A DNA stretch of 64,000 bases from Isoetes taiwanensis (GCA_021234155.1 JAJEKV010000391.1:1-64000), one strand, 5' to 3'. Counted from the stretch's first letter, positions 1 to 11,021 are shown. Numbers and translations are program-made. The notes: generated from the sequence alone by a model not told the origin.

Positions 1-1253
1 TGGGGCAACCGCCACACGGGTTCATCCTAGTGGTGCCAATGGCATCCCATGTGGTCCCATACCTATATTAGCTCTAACCCTAACCCTAGACCTTTTTCCT
101 GACCAAGCACTGAACTCTCATCTACGTGTTCAAACCCCCCCCGAGCATCGCTCGTCATAGCTTAGCCCTGGAGCAAGCAGTCCCCCCGGAAGGTGTGTAT
201 GATCGAGAGGGAGCAAGTCTCGAACCACGCCCAGGAGTATGGAGACGCCCGGATGGGAGGAAGCGCCGGAGGAGGTAGGTTGAGTAGAGAGTTCATAGTT
301 AGTTCACCCGGAAGTTAGCATTCCCGTGGGTTAGTATTGTGTGTCTAGAGTAGAGCCACCCTAGATCTTTGTTGAACATCTTGAACCCTAATCATGAACC
401 CTAACTGATAGTTAGATATGTATGATTAGGTTAAGATGTTCATATGATATTGTTCATGATGATTATGTGATGATGGTTGATCATGTTGTTCCTCTGTGTT
501 GGGAAGGGGGTAGAGACCTAAAATATATGTAGTATGCTCCTAGTGTAGATCCCTTTAGTTCCCATTAGCTGGCGTGGCCCAAGGCCATGGAGGCCAGTGA
601 GGACTCAGCACTACACAACCCTGCCAATGCGGGAGGCGAGTGGGGGATGGGATCCCATAAGACTACACAACGGGCGAGATGGGGCCGGGCGATGGTGGGA
701 GATCCTCGCCTTGGCTCTTGCTCTTTGGGGGTTACTAAATCCCATAGTCGCCCGAGGAGGCTAGGCTTGAAGGGGAGATGGCTAAACGGACTGGAGATGC
801 AACCACTGCGGTGGGCCAAGGGATTACGCGAATAGAGTCATGCCAGACACCATCCCAGGAGGGGCGGATGAGTGGACAACCCTAGCTATTGTTCATATAG
901 CCACTCGCCATTGTTAAGTGAGCCCCATCTTGAGGCCTGCTCATCCTCCGGGTGAGTGAGCCATGGGTAGGAGCTCATGTTTTATGGCGAGGATTATCTT
1001 CTTTGCGCTGTGGATATGTGGATGACTACCCTTCGAGGTAGTATGATGTATTGTTATTGCTAGTTCTCCGACGTTGTTTATGTTTTTCCACCGTGATAGG
1101 AGCCCATAGGGAAGGAAGGCCTAAGACACCTTTCAGAACTCTTCCCGCACTACGTGATCCCAGAAAGGGATAGACTGAGGGCCCGCAAGGGGCCAAGGAC
1201 CAGATGGGGATTTCAAGGAGTGTACCACCGTGATATTTAGGGGTGGAGCGCCA
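1..1253 (+). mobile_element. Gypsy-1 5' LTR, left end outside window
   Basis: The segment ends at a primer-binding site (1257) and shares its layout and several short blocks with the better-defined LTR at 16282-17822. Shared blocks are a 'gggtagagacct' block, 'agtatgctcctag', 'cccattag', a 'gtggacaaccctag' block and a 3' end shaped 'gcgcca' plus three bases before the primer site. If it is the same length as that LTR (about 1.54 kb), a few hundred bases are missing to the left of the window. The two LTRs are clearly different subfamilies. I found no 3' partner for this LTR downstream of the chromodomain at 10571. Confidence 0.7.
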
Positions 1254-1256
1254 TAA

Positions 1257-1268
1257 TGGTATCAGAGC
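1257..1268 (+). other. Primer-binding site for initiator tRNA-Met
   Basis: The bases TGGTATCAGAGC are the standard plant retroelement primer site, complementary to the 3' end of initiator tRNA-Met. They lie three bases after the apparent LTR end, which fixes the LTR/internal boundary and the orientation of the element. Confidence 0.8.
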
Positions 1269-1269
1269 T

Positions 1270-3700
1270 GCATGTTCTTGGTTGACCAAGAACTAGCACT
1301 CACCATAACCATGAAAGTAGTCCAATGTGCATCTATAGGGGTGGAAATAAAATTTCCACCATCGAACCTCTAAAATAGGAAAAAAAAAAATTTCCTGTAG
1401 TGGGTCCGAAATTAGGTTAAGAAGTGAATGAGTCAAATTCACCTTCTAGTAAAAATTGAGTGAAAATTATGCATCTGCATCAAATTTCACCAAAAATGGA
1501 TCAAGAATCATGCCAATCGAGACCTCGTGAAAAATGGCGCAAATCCATAATTAACACTCCAAACTATTAGAAATTTGAAACTCTAAAGGTATAATACGAA
1601 TTTTTTAATATATGTATTAGAAATTAAACATATATTAATAATAAGGGTACTATGGGGTAATTAATAAGGGGGGCTAATAAGCAGGCATATTAATGGTAGG
1701 AGAATATTCCCAGTGGACCCTTCCTTTTAAATACCCCCGACACCTCATTTTCCCTCTCCAAACTTTTCTCCACCTTATCTCTTGATCAGCCTTATGTCAC
1801 CCGCTCTCTAGACCGTTAAGTATGGCACGATGCAAGGCATAAATAGCCCAGAAGGCGTGTGCTGCAGCAACCTACACTCTCGATGGCTAGACTTAGAAAG
1901 TCGCCATGTCAAGAAGATCCCCGAGCACCTTCGACCTAAGTGGGGAAGGGGCCTTCTCCAAAGAGCAACAGAGAGCGATTTAAACCTACCATGACGACCA
2001 GGAGGAGGCACCTAGCAGTAGCTCTTCGCCGCCAGGCACCCGTGAGAACCGGAGAATCCTTGGCCATTTTGGGCTCTCTGGACACCGAGGTGGAAGAGCA
2101 GGTGGAAGAACTCAGGAGGAGCAGCCCCAGCACCAGACCCAAGAGGCGGGCCCTTCAGTGCCCAAGAAGAAGGGCAAGGAAAAAGTTGCAGAGTGGCCTC
2201 AAGAGAGGGCCGCGAGGGAAGAAGAGGGAGAGAGAGCGGAGCTGAGGGAACAGGAAAGAAGGACTAAGAGGAGGGAATGATCGCCTGAGGACCGTGAGTA
2301 ATTCGAGGAGCCCCTGCTGAAGAGGAGGAGGTGGAAGAAGGAGGAGGCGACGAGGAAGAAGAGCAGAGGAGGACGCCGACCCAAGGCCACCTTATCCAAA
2401 GTGGCCCGAAGCCACCTAAGGTGGTTAAGAAGCGGGCGGGCGAAGCGATCCTTCGCCTTTGAAGGAGGACCGACTTCCACCGACGCCGCCTGCGATCTAC
2501 AATACCTCCGGGCTGCTGGACGAGGTATAATGATTGGTACCGCCGACAAAAACGCCCAACGCCACGTGGGGGGCCGCCACCAAAGTTAGCGCCAAGCTGG
2601 GCCGCCACCTAACTCGAAAGAAGCCAAAGAAGGTCCACCATGGGGTCACCGCCCCAAGACGCTCGAAGTTTTTCTGGAGATTAAGCACTTTCACCGGCAC
2701 TAATCTTCCTGATTAGGAAGGCACCATTCGAGCGGGCCGCGCGGGAAGTGATGGGGAGTTCGCCACCGACTACTGGTGGGTGACGTCACGACAACTAGGG
2801 GGTGTTGCGTAGTAGCCGCTGAAGCGGGAGCTCACCCGCCCAAGGACTTAGACAATTTAGGGGCAATCAGCGCCCGCACAAGGTACGCCGCGATCCGCAA
2901 GGAGTACCCTTTGAGGATGCAAAATTTTGTGTAAAATAATGTAATTGCTAAGTTTTTCCCCATAAATATAAATTTTGTTGCAACCGACCTTAAATTTTGT
3001 AGGAAAATGTGTTTAAGTAGCTTAATTTTTACTTTAGTTTTGACCATTATAATTGGGATGTCTAAGGAAAAATTAATTAGTTAAATATCCTAAGTTAATT
3101 AGTCATAAAAGTTGCAAAATTGTCAAAACCGGTCGCGCCAAAAAAACCTATTCCATACCAAGCGACGCAGAGCTATTTCAAAGCGACGCAAGACCCGATT
3201 TCGCCATTCTCAGAGCTAATCCATGTTCAAATTGTGTAACAAAGTTGCTAATTGCTTAGAATCATGCTAGGAAGTCATGTTAGGATCTTTAAATTCTCGA
3301 AACTCTTCATAAAAGTTGTAAATTGTCAAACGGTCGTCGCTACAAGAAAACCTATTCATACCGGGCGACGCAGAGTTATTCTCAAGGGACGCCACCCGAT
3401 TTCGCCTGATTTTGCCTAAATTGACCAATTTTGACCCAACAAACCGCAATGTAGTGTTTTTTGCTTTGCTTTTTGGATTAGAATTGCACTTCATGGTAGT
3501 TCATTTGGACACCCATGATCATAGATTTGAAGTCTTCCCTATCAGGAACCCCGCGGTACGTAACCCGAGGCATCCATAGTGTAAAAAAAGGGGGCCTCAT
3601 TTGTCAATTTCTCCCCACCAAAATTGCGTTTCAGCCCTTTTGGTGATTTTCTAGCTCCTTGCTCATCCTCATTAGCCATTTTTCACACTCCTTTCAGCTC
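1270..3700. other. Gypsy-1 leader, no recognised gene
   Basis: The first part (about 1940-2450) reads as lysine/arginine/glutamate-rich short frames on the plus strand. They resemble low-complexity charged sequence rather than a known domain. From about 2900 to 3500 it becomes AT-rich and non-coding. I could not assign a function. Confidence 0.5.
3105..3386 (+). repeat. Two-copy imperfect tandem repeat, period about 195 bp
   Basis: The unit around 3105-3188 recurs around 3300-3386. Each has 'cataaaagttg', then an 'aattgtcaaa' block, 'aacctattc', 'gcgacgcagag' and 'cccgatttcgcc'. The copies differ by many substitutions and small indels, so the duplication is old. Confidence 0.7.
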
Positions 3701-3708
3701 AATGGCTC

Positions 3709-4066
3709 TCAAGCTTTTGTCAGATGGTACAATGACTCAATCACATCCGTGATTTCCCTGGCCGAGAGCAAGCCTTCATGTCTTTTGACCATCTCTTTGA
3801 TCTTCATGCCACCTTGACTAGAACTCCCTACTACACCGACATCATCCGCCAATATGATCAGCGCGGTGTTCTTCCCTGTGAAGTTAGCTTGCCACCTAGG
3901 GAGGGAAATGGGTTTCCTTAAGACTCTCTTACCCAAGCCATAGGTGGGGATCCAGGGCAAGAGTAGGTCGGGGATAGAACCGTAAACATGCCGCACTACA
4001 TGACCAGAAGCATCATATAGGTATAGGTACGCCTCAAACCAAGCAGCTTTAGCCTTGTTCATGCAA
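3709..4066 (-). CDS. Unrecognised ORF on the minus strand, upstream of gag
   Basis: About 120 codons are open on the minus strand and end in a stop near 3709. The frame runs on past 4066, but there it overlaps the plus-strand ORF antisense and is probably meaningless. The translation looks like real protein: mixed hydrophobic and charged residues, a segment SIPDLLLPWIPTYGLGKR, and a C-terminal helix-like stretch ending YHLTKA. I do not recognise a family. It is head-to-head with the plus-strand ORF that starts at 4069. Antisense ORFs are known in some plant Ty3/Gypsy lineages (Tat/Retand), but usually downstream of pol. It could be a captured host exon. Confidence 0.35.
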
Positions 4067-4068
4067 AG

Positions 4069-4697
4069 ATGGCAGCCAAGGAACCAGGTGGAGCCACACC
4101 AACCTTTGATCCGCACCTCTCGACACTGGAGGCAAATAGACAGGTATTCACCAGATCGAGACGGCAGAGTACGAATACTACGGCTCCACATCAGAAACAC
4201 CTATGTTGCAGATTGAGCAGGATTACGAAGAAGAAGAGGAAGAGAACCCAAGTTGGGAGATGAGGGAGGCAAGAAGGATGGAGAGGCGACTAGCTCGGCA
4301 ACAAGATGTGCTAAGGCGGGACTTCGAGCCGCCAATAGGTATCACGGCCCTCACCCCGGTGATCATCGACGGCGAGGAGTACATATTCGCCACCGACATC
4401 CTCAACCTTCCCTATTGCCAAGAGGAGAACCCTCGTGGGATGGACGAGCTAGGCCTAATTGCATGTGAATGTGGTAGTGACTTCATCGACTACTCCTACC
4501 AAGAGATCCCAAGGGAGGTAGCCGAGCGACACTCCTATGCAGGGGAAACTATGTCGGACATCCAGGCATACCAACAGATAAGGCAGATGTTTCAACAGCA
4601 GCAACCCGACATTCCAGAAGAGGAATTCCAGGAGATCCAAAGCAGGTTGTACAAGCCGAAGAGGCCCCAGCTCAAGCCGACTGTACCCACTCCATGA
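4069..4697 (+). pseudogene. Unrecognised acidic, Q-rich ORF upstream of gag
   Basis: The main frame runs from 4203 to the stop at 4695. A related upstream frame (4069-4200) appears joined to it by a frameshift near 4150. The protein starts with a run of glutamates, followed by a basic helix rich in R and E (about residues 20-40). A middle part has a CEC pair near an FIDYSYQEIP motif, then comes a glutamine-rich stretch with QQQQ and a proline-rich tail. The coherent composition over about 160 codons argues for former coding. I see no reverse transcriptase, movement-protein or capsid motif that would identify it. It may be an extra ORF of Gypsy-1 or part of an inserted element. Confidence 0.4.
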
Positions 4698-4874
4698 GCG
4701 CAGCGTGGAAGCATCTAGCAGCATTAATTGGAGAACGCAGCAACAATGTGGAGGGACCATAAAGATCTTACTGCACAGATGTTTTCGGGCGAGGCAGCCT
4801 GAGGAGAGGCACGGAGCCACGGGTAACAGGGTAAATCACTCAGGTACTATCTTCCAGCCCTTAGCCAAGGACTG

Positions 4875-5214
4875 ATGATAGTCTTTCACAAGGAGTTCAG
4901 CCCAAGGGGTGAAGAATCAGTGGCGCTCCTCATAGCACTTACAGGTTTTGGGCAGCATGCCAAGATAGATTTCGGAATGGACCATGTTATCCTCTTCAAG
5001 AGATCCGTAGTCTCCTTCATGGCCCTCGATTTCGCAAGGGGCCACCTCGTGGATGCGAGACTTGGCAAAGAGTGGCGCAACCGCACTGTAACTCCCGCAC
5101 CGCAGATGGCAAGAGCATTGAGGGAGGATCGGCGGCAAGAATCCTACGTAATCGCTCCAAGAAGGGCATAGGATTGAAGAATGTCAAGAACTTCTTCAAG
5201 TCCATGAAGCGACA
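4875..5214 (+). pseudogene. Unrecognised ORF, about 110 codons, basic C-terminus
   Basis: An open frame begins MIVFHKEFSPRGEE and continues through a hydrophobic middle (VSFMALDFARGHLVD) into an arginine-rich part ending at 5171. After a one-base shift a second frame carries a lysine-rich end, NVKNFFKSMKRHH, then a stop at about 5212. It lies between the Q-rich ORF and gag on the same strand. No family is recognised. The stretch after it (5215-5420) is AT-rich and looks non-coding. Confidence 0.35.
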
Positions 5215-5427
5215 TCATTGATGGAAAACTTGCTTTGTTAATTAATTAAAGTGTATTGTAATTCTCTTCAAAGAGTATCATGTAATTCATGAAAGGTATT
5301 TCTATATACTAATCAATGTCTTACCATGATCTTGACTTGTAAGTGGAATTTTTATATGATTTCTTTTGTACCTAACAACAATTTAATTGTAAGCAAAAAT
5401 AACTACTGTGTAACTTAATAACAAACA

Positions 5428-6785
5428 TTGATGATTAATCCTTTAAAGAAGGAACATGTGCTCAGTTCTCAAGGTCAAGGCCGACATCACCAGTGGGTAC
5501 CCAGAAACCTATTTGGACGTGATCAAGATGACAACAACGACGATATGACGCCGGAAGCAATCAACGCAAGGCTCGTCCAGATGAGGAACCAGATGCATCA
5601 CCTGATCCACCGGGCCACCCCATTGATGAATGCCCAGAATATGCACTGCCTCCACCATCACCTCCACCGCTACCTTTAGCAAGGCATCGAGGAAGGTCCA
5701 CAAAGAGGGGCAGGACAATCAGGGGAATGTCAGAGACAAGAAGAGGAAAAGGAGAAACAGAAGGAGTCCAACACCACCTAGCTCCAGTTCATCAGACACT
5801 TCAGACAGTCATGACAGTTCTAGCTCAGATAGTGAGTCCGACACTCCACGGTGTAAGAGCCAGGCAAGGATGGAAGATGATTATCAAAAAGAAAAGTTGA
5901 TAGTGCTATGAGCAATGTGTGGAAGACTAGGAAGTTGGGTAACCCCCGTGAAAGGATAGGTCGTATGGAGGCGTAAGCCCGGCTTGACAAGATGGAAGAG
6001 TTCGCAACTCTTATGGCATGAAGGATAAGGATATAGGGAAAGTTGCTACAGCAAACTTGATAGGAGCAGCTAGAATCTGGTGGAAAGGCTAGTGTAAAGT
6101 CCAACAAGCTCAAAAGGAACAAGATTCAAGACCTTCAAAGAAGGCCTTTCAAGCAGACATTATGTGCCCAGTCACATACCAGCGTGCAGATCCAAAGTAG
6201 CTTCTACGATTGAACCAAGGTACCTTGTCAAGAGCAAAGTACACGGAGAGGAATTCATGCGACCAGGCTCCATGTTCCCGAGTTTCGGAAAGGCAAGCGT
6301 TGAAACTTACATTGAGGGATTGAACAAAGAATATCAAGAGGCTAGTCCGAGCAATCAACCCCTAAGTCGCTGGTGCGTATGAGGATAAAGCCATAAGTTT
6401 GAAGAAGCCCAAAGAACGCCTGTGAGAGACAATGGCCTTCAAAGGAAAGTCAACTTGAGAAAGACCAAGGGCAGCAACAGTAAGCAATCGGCAACTACGC
6501 CATCGAGGCCAAAGCAGCAAGGAAGAGCTGTGGTAAGAACTTTGGGGACCAGAAGCTTAATGCATCGTGGGGCATGTTAAAGCCGTATTCTAGACAATTT
6601 TGACGAAAAGAGAAGAGACAGAATGTATTGAGAAGAAGCTATGTTTCGTGTGCTTCCAGCCTGTGGCACCAACACATGATTGCCCATTTGTCGCCGCAGC
6701 AGCTTTGGCGCAGAGCTTATGGATTGGGATTCACCAACGTAGCTTGATGAGGACGATGACCAGCATGAGGCCCATGACTTCATAG
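5428..6785 (+). pseudogene. gag: Gypsy-1 gag, decayed
   Basis: The N-terminal part carries a charged, histidine-rich stretch followed by a DDNNDDMTPEAINARL segment typical of the variable gag start. Around 6150-6360 the frames read like the conserved retrotransposon gag core, with a YIEGLNKEYQEA segment matching the usual 'GL..E.Q.' end of that domain. At 6640-6690 a CFVC...HDC segment is the remnant of a zinc knuckle. Its spacing and glycine/histidine positions no longer fit CX2CX4HX4C. Gag would form the particle and bind RNA. Several stops and shifts break the frame. Confidence 0.75.
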
Positions 6786-6854
6786 ATGGTGAGTGCCATA
6801 TTCAGGTAAATATTGAGTCGGGTGATATAGAAAATCAGTCGACAGTGATCGCAC

Positions 6855-7210
6855 CGAGGGGATCATAGATAGCAGTCCATATCTAGTATTGATAGACACA
6901 GTAGTTCTCACAACTTGCCTCTCCTAGGCTGGGTCACTCTAATGAAGAACAAGGTATTGAAGTCTAAGCCAAGGCCGCTTGTTATGGCAAACGGCGTACC
7001 ATTCGCACACTAAGGGAAGAAGGATTACATTCGACATAGACCTTAGTGGAAGTAAGTGGGTCGATGGGGGCAGAGGTCATGGAGATTGGAAGGTATGACC
7101 TTATAGTAGGAATGGAGTTCCTAAAGCCGCACCAAAAGTAATGATCGATCATTTTTGAAGGGACCGCAATGAAGTCGCCATGACAAAGACCGGAGGCTTG
7201 CATGAGGTCC
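6855..7210 (+). pseudogene. Gypsy-1 aspartic protease, decayed
   Basis: A segment near 6878-6900 reads PYLVLIDT, which matches the region leading into the DTG/DSG active site of retroelement proteases. The glycine is lost by a small indel. It is followed by GWVTLMKN and by PLVMANGVPF, the usual 'VANG' block. Another hydrophobic strand block lies at about 7085-7125 (GMEF-like). The position between the gag zinc knuckle and RT fits. It would process the gag-pol polyprotein in the particle. The frame is broken at least four times. Confidence 0.65.
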
Positions 7211-7399
7211 CACCAAATTCATAGTGAGAGGTAAGAAGATCGCCTACTTCTTCTATGTAAAATTGTTTTTCTTTGAAGCAGCTAAGGAAAAGTATATAGA
7301 AAGAAATAAGGTGGATTACATTTTGAGATTGGAGGCAAACTGAGCCCACAAGCGTGATGGGAACGACCAAAAGGGGGAAGCAGCTGCTCAAGCCAAAGC

Positions 7400-8190
7400 A
7401 AGGCTTATGTCGGAATTCAAGGATGTATTTCCTCGGCGAAATCCCGCAACCACCACCTTATAGGGTGTGGAGTGAGATCACATTAGCACCTAGATGCTAA
7501 GTTTACCGCCAGGGCACCATAGGTGATGAGCACACCGGAATTGATTGAGCTCAAGAAGCAACTCCGTGAATTGCTTGAGCTTGATTTTATTAGAGGGTGT
7601 TCCTTTGAGCACCCATACTTCGTGAAGAAGAAAGATGGCAGTTTAAGAATGTGTATAGACTATCGCCAACTCAACAAGGCAGTATTTATAAAGAACAAGT
7701 ATGTATTGCCAAGGGCGATGATTTAATGGACCAGCTCCAAGGAGCAAGGGTATTCTCTAAGATTGATTTGAGGTCGTGGTACCACCAAATAAGAATAAAA
7801 GAAGAGGATATCCATAAGACCGCCTTCTAACGCAGTATGGTCACTTTGAGTTTACAAGAATGCCCCTTTGATTGTCGAATGCTCCAAAGAACTTTTATGC
7901 GCCTCATGAACGACGCCTTCAGGATTTTCTAGATGAGTTTGTCATTGTCTTCTTCGACGACATTCTAGTCTACAAAGAAGTCCATCAAGATCATAGTCGT
8001 GATTTGAGAAGGGTGCTAGAAAAGTTGAGGCGCATCATTTGTATGGAAAGCTCTCCAAATGCCACTTTGCTACTGAAAGAGTGGATTACTTGGGCCATGT
8101 CATATCGGGCGGAAGGGATCTCCACCGACCCATAAAGATTGAAGTTAAAGAATGGATTGGCCAGCTCAAAGAATGTGGTGGAGGTAAGAA
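7400..8190 (+). pseudogene. Gypsy-1 reverse transcriptase, decayed
   Basis: A linker SEFKDVFPRRNP (about 7410) precedes RT. The open part at 7523-7726 holds [16 protein letters not shown], the [20 protein letters not shown] block and NKYVLPR, the classic Ty3/Gypsy fingers. Later frames give [24 protein letters not shown] (about 7752-7828) and, at 7930-7975, FVIVFFDDILVY with the catalytic FFDD pair intact. Then come LEKLR and a frame with YLGHV. Frameshifts at about 7725, 7830, 7900 and 8045 and several stops make the copy inactive. It would copy element RNA into DNA. Confidence 0.92.
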
Positions 8191-8199
8191 GCTTTCTAG

Positions 8200-8720
8200 G
8201 TCCGGGCAGTTATTCTGAAAAGTTAAAAAAAGGACTTCAAGCTAAGCGTCCCCTTTGCGGATTGGAGAACACACTGGTTAGAAAATGTTCAAGCTTCATT
8301 TGAAAAGTTTAAAGAGGCCTTAACAACAAAGATCGCAGTGGTAGTTAGACCTGCATCCGGGGATAAGATAGTAGCAACAGATGCAAGTAAGATAGCAGGT
8401 GGAGTCCTTATGCAAGAAGGAAGAGTAATAGCTTATGATTCCAAGAAGTTGAATGACACCGAAAGCGGCTATCCAACCTATTATGATGGGAACTTCAGCT
8501 ATTGTCGAGCTCTTCAGATCGGGGAGGCATTATTTGCTTGGGAGGAAGTTTCAGGTTAGATCTTCGATCACGGAGCCTCCAATACATCTTTACCCAACCA
8601 CTCCCCGAATCTAAGACAAAGGAGGTGGATGGAATTCCTAGAAGAGTATGACTTTGAGATTGTTTATAGGCCGTAAGTTGAATGTGGTCGCCGATGCTCT
8701 TTCTAGAAGACCTCTTGAGA
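8200..8720 (+). pseudogene. Gypsy-1 RNase H, decayed
   Basis: The frame 8338-8559 reads KIVATDASKIAGGVLMQEGRV, with the first catalytic aspartate of retroelement RNase H in TDAS. It continues with IAYDSKKLNDTE, the standard 'I.Y.S.KL...E' block. The usual glutamate segment after 'YPTY' has been replaced. A frame at 8625-8720 gives RRWMEFLEEYDFEIVY and then KLNVVADALSRR, which is the conserved RNase H/integrase connection with the final DALSR motif. Several shifts separate these blocks. Confidence 0.88.
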
Positions 8721-8733
8721 CGAACTCATTGTA

Positions 8734-10090
8734 ATGCTATATCAACCCTTCGAAAGTGGATATGGCAAGAAAATTGAGGAGACACTACCATCTGATGGTG
8801 ATTTCAAGGAGGTATGGGAAAGCCTTTCTAGAGAGGCTAGAACAGATAATGAACAGGAGGCCTTCAAGCATTATAAGAAGGAAGGCAACCTGTTGTATCA
8901 TAAGCATAAGTTGTGTGTGCCCGAATCATCAGGGGTAAGGAAGCTAATTCTTCATGACACACACAACAGCCCAATAGCAGGGCATGCAGGGTTTATGAAG
9001 ACCTACTTCAAGATTCGAAGTAGCTACTCGCCGGAATGAAGAAGCGGGATAGCAAGATATATTCGTGAGTGCCAGTTATTATTAAACAAACCAAAGCGGA
9101 GCAGTCAATTCCAGGAGCTTTGGAACCTCTAGCAATTGCCAAATGAAGTGGGAAGTGGTAAGTATGGATTTTATCACGGGACTTCCCAAGACTCTTCGAG
9201 GCAAGGATGCATTGATGGTCGTAGTAGACAAATTATCTAAGATGGCACATTTTGTGCCTTGTAGAACTACCGACACAGCATTAGATACTGCCAAGCTTTT
9301 TGTGAAGGAGATTTTTAGGCTCCATGGCATGCCTCGGGAGATAATATCTGATAGAGATTCCAAGTTTATGAGTGCTTTTTGGCAGGACCTCTTGAAGACC
9401 ATCTGCATTTAAGCTCTCCATGAGCACGGCATATCATCCCCAAAACAGATGGTCGACGGGAGAGGACGAATCGAATCATTGAAGATATGCTTAGAAGCTT
9501 TTGTGTGGAATAAGCAGTCCAAGTGGGATGAGTATATCCACTTGGTGGAATTCGCCTAATAGTGCCAAACAGAGTCACCTCGGATGTCTCCTTTCATGGT
9601 AAATTACGGTACGGTGTTTAACCCCGGACACTTGGCACAATCCCGTGTCAAAGGTTGAAGTGTCCCCAACAGATGCTAGGGGATATGGCGGCTTGGTGGT
9701 GGAAGTGAGGGGTTACCTCCTAGCGGCAAAAGAAGTCGGCAGTAAGAGTGTAGCCATGTGAACCGTAGAGAGTTCAAGGTAGGCGAAGCGTGTGGTTGAA
9801 GATCAAGGTCAAGCAAGCTAAGCTTCGATTGGGAGTTGCAAGAAGCTTGCCCCTAGGTGGGCTGGGCCCGTTCAAGATTTTTGGAGAGTGGGCTCCCAAG
9901 CCTACAAATTGGATCTTCCAGGCCATCTTAAGGTTCACAAGGTTTTCCACGTAAGTTTATTGAAAAGGCACAATCCTAACCCCGAGGAGGTCTTGGATAC
10001 TCCAACTTTGTTGGAAATGACGGAGGAGCAAGTGGAAATCGTGCCTGAGTTACTTCTTGATAAGTCATTCAAGAAGACCAGGAGGTCTCA
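8734..10090 (+). pseudogene. Gypsy-1 integrase, decayed
   Basis: The frame 8734-9039 contains the zinc-binding N-terminal part (LILHDTHNSPIAGHAGF), and a short frame at 9045-9090 keeps RYIRECQ. The core at 9143-9412 is open: [20 protein letters not shown] with the first catalytic D, then [15 protein letters not shown] with the second D. The third catalytic residue lies in the broken stretch around 9440-9480. The C-terminal domain at 9888-9990 reads YKLDLPGHLKVHKVFHVSLL, the typical 'Y.L.LP.....H.VFHVS.L' block. It would insert the cDNA into chromosomes. Stops at 9410 and frameshifts inactivate it. Confidence 0.92.
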
Positions 10091-10412
10091 GGGTGAAAGC
10101 ATGCTACGGTGTACCACTTTTGGAACCCTCAAAAGTACCTACACTGGGTACTTTTAAAACTGGTACTTTCTACTTTTTCTTTCCATTAAAATCAATCCAA
10201 AAATTTTGAGTTGAAGGTCAACAACATATCAATCTATAGTATTAGAGGATGACAATACTATTAGAGACTAAAATGGATGAATAAACTCTCAAATTTTTTG
10301 TTTATTGAGATATTAATGCAAGTTCCCAGTACCCAGTGTTGGGTACTTTTCTGGGTAGTTTCGCACTCCCTAAAAAGAACTTTAGATGGTACACCCTAGC
10401 ATGCTTTCACCC
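10091..10412. mobile_element. 322-bp MITE inserted in the Gypsy-1 chromodomain
   Basis: The left end gggtgaaagcatgcta and the right end tagcatgctttcaccc are exact inverted repeats, and the similarity continues inward through 'ggtgtacca' and a 'gtac...cactgggtac' block. The arms therefore total roughly 80 bp each. The element is flanked by CTCA(G) at 10087-10091 and 10413-10417, a 4- or 5-bp target duplication. Removing the element and one duplicate restores an open frame across the chromodomain (R-S-Q-F-L-Q-Y-L-V-K-W). The interior has no ORF and is AT-rich. The superfamily is unclear because a 4-5 bp duplication fits none of the common plant MITE classes well. Confidence 0.9.
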
Positions 10413-10571
10413 CTCAGTTCCTCCAGTATTTGGTCAAGTGGAAGCACTTACCCGTGGAAGACGCGACTTGGGTATTGAAGCAAGATTTGGAGAAGCAATA
10501 CCCAGAGTTTATGAAAGAGTTTGATGGGCGAGTCGTCTCCGACTTGGTCGACCCCGACTCGCCAGGAGGTT
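10413..10571 (+). pseudogene. Gypsy-1 chromodomain, C-terminal end of pol
   Basis: After the MITE the frame reads YLVKWKHLPVEDATWVLKQD, the conserved core of chromovirus chromodomains ('LVKW.....E..TWE'). It continues to a stop at about 10569. Chromodomains at the end of integrase are thought to steer integration to marked chromatin. The tryptophans of the aromatic cage region are present. The domain is interrupted only by the MITE, so it was otherwise better preserved than RT when the MITE landed. Confidence 0.88.
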
Positions 10572-11010
10572 AGCTTAGTATGCTTCTTAGTTAGCCTCTA
10601 GCGCTGGCAGATGTATTCTAGCTAGTGGAATACATAGGCCAGAATCTTGGAACATGTGGGCGATGATGAGATAAGCCTTTAAGGCATTCTCTAGGCAACA
10701 TGCACCAAGAGGTGCGCATGACCAATAGGGTCATGCGAGAGAGAGAGGAAAGGCATGGTGCGCGATGATGGGACATCGGTCGGATGCTCTCTATGCCACG
10801 ATGTAGGGGTCGCACACCTGGCCATGTTCGCGTTCATCCCGGACGTGATCCATGGCCTTTTATTGGCGGTGTTAGGGTTTGGCTGCAATTTTCTTTTTGC
10901 CATAACTCTTACATTTGATGGCAGTTTTAAGCGTGCTTGGGCTCATTGGAAAGCTCATGGAGTGATTCCTTCAGTGGTGTTTAAATTTTTCAGAAGTTAC
11001 TCTTTTGTGG
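10572..11010. other. Junction region without recognised gene
   Basis: Gypsy-1 should have a polypurine tract and 3' LTR here, but nothing matches the LTR at 1-1253. A short purine stretch (aggagg, 10563-10568) just before the stop is the only candidate tract. The rest has no recognised feature. Confidence 0.5.
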
Positions 11011-11021
11011 GGGACTGTAGA

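Larger units (their letters stand above)
1257..10571 (+). mobile_element. Gypsy-1, decayed Ty3/Gypsy chromovirus (internal region)
   Basis: In order the region holds a primer site, about 4.1 kb of unusual leader, gag with a degenerate zinc knuckle, protease, reverse transcriptase, RNase H, integrase and a terminal chromodomain. This is the Ty3/Gypsy domain order, and the chromodomain places it among chromoviruses. Each domain is readable only as short frames joined by frameshifts and stops, so the copy is inactive. The internal region is long because of 1270-5420, which is not explained by standard chromovirus genes. No polypurine tract or 3' LTR is recognisable after 10571, so the 3' end is lost or replaced. 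Confidence 0.9.

Noticed and set aside
77-94. Telomere-like ccctaa repeats
   Set aside because: Only about two and a half units lie inside an LTR, too few for telomeric DNA.
4203-4697. Possible endogenous pararetrovirus (caulimovirid) polyprotein
   Set aside because: The acidic Q-rich composition is suggestive, but no movement, protease, RT or zinc-finger motif is present nearby that is not explained by Gypsy-1.
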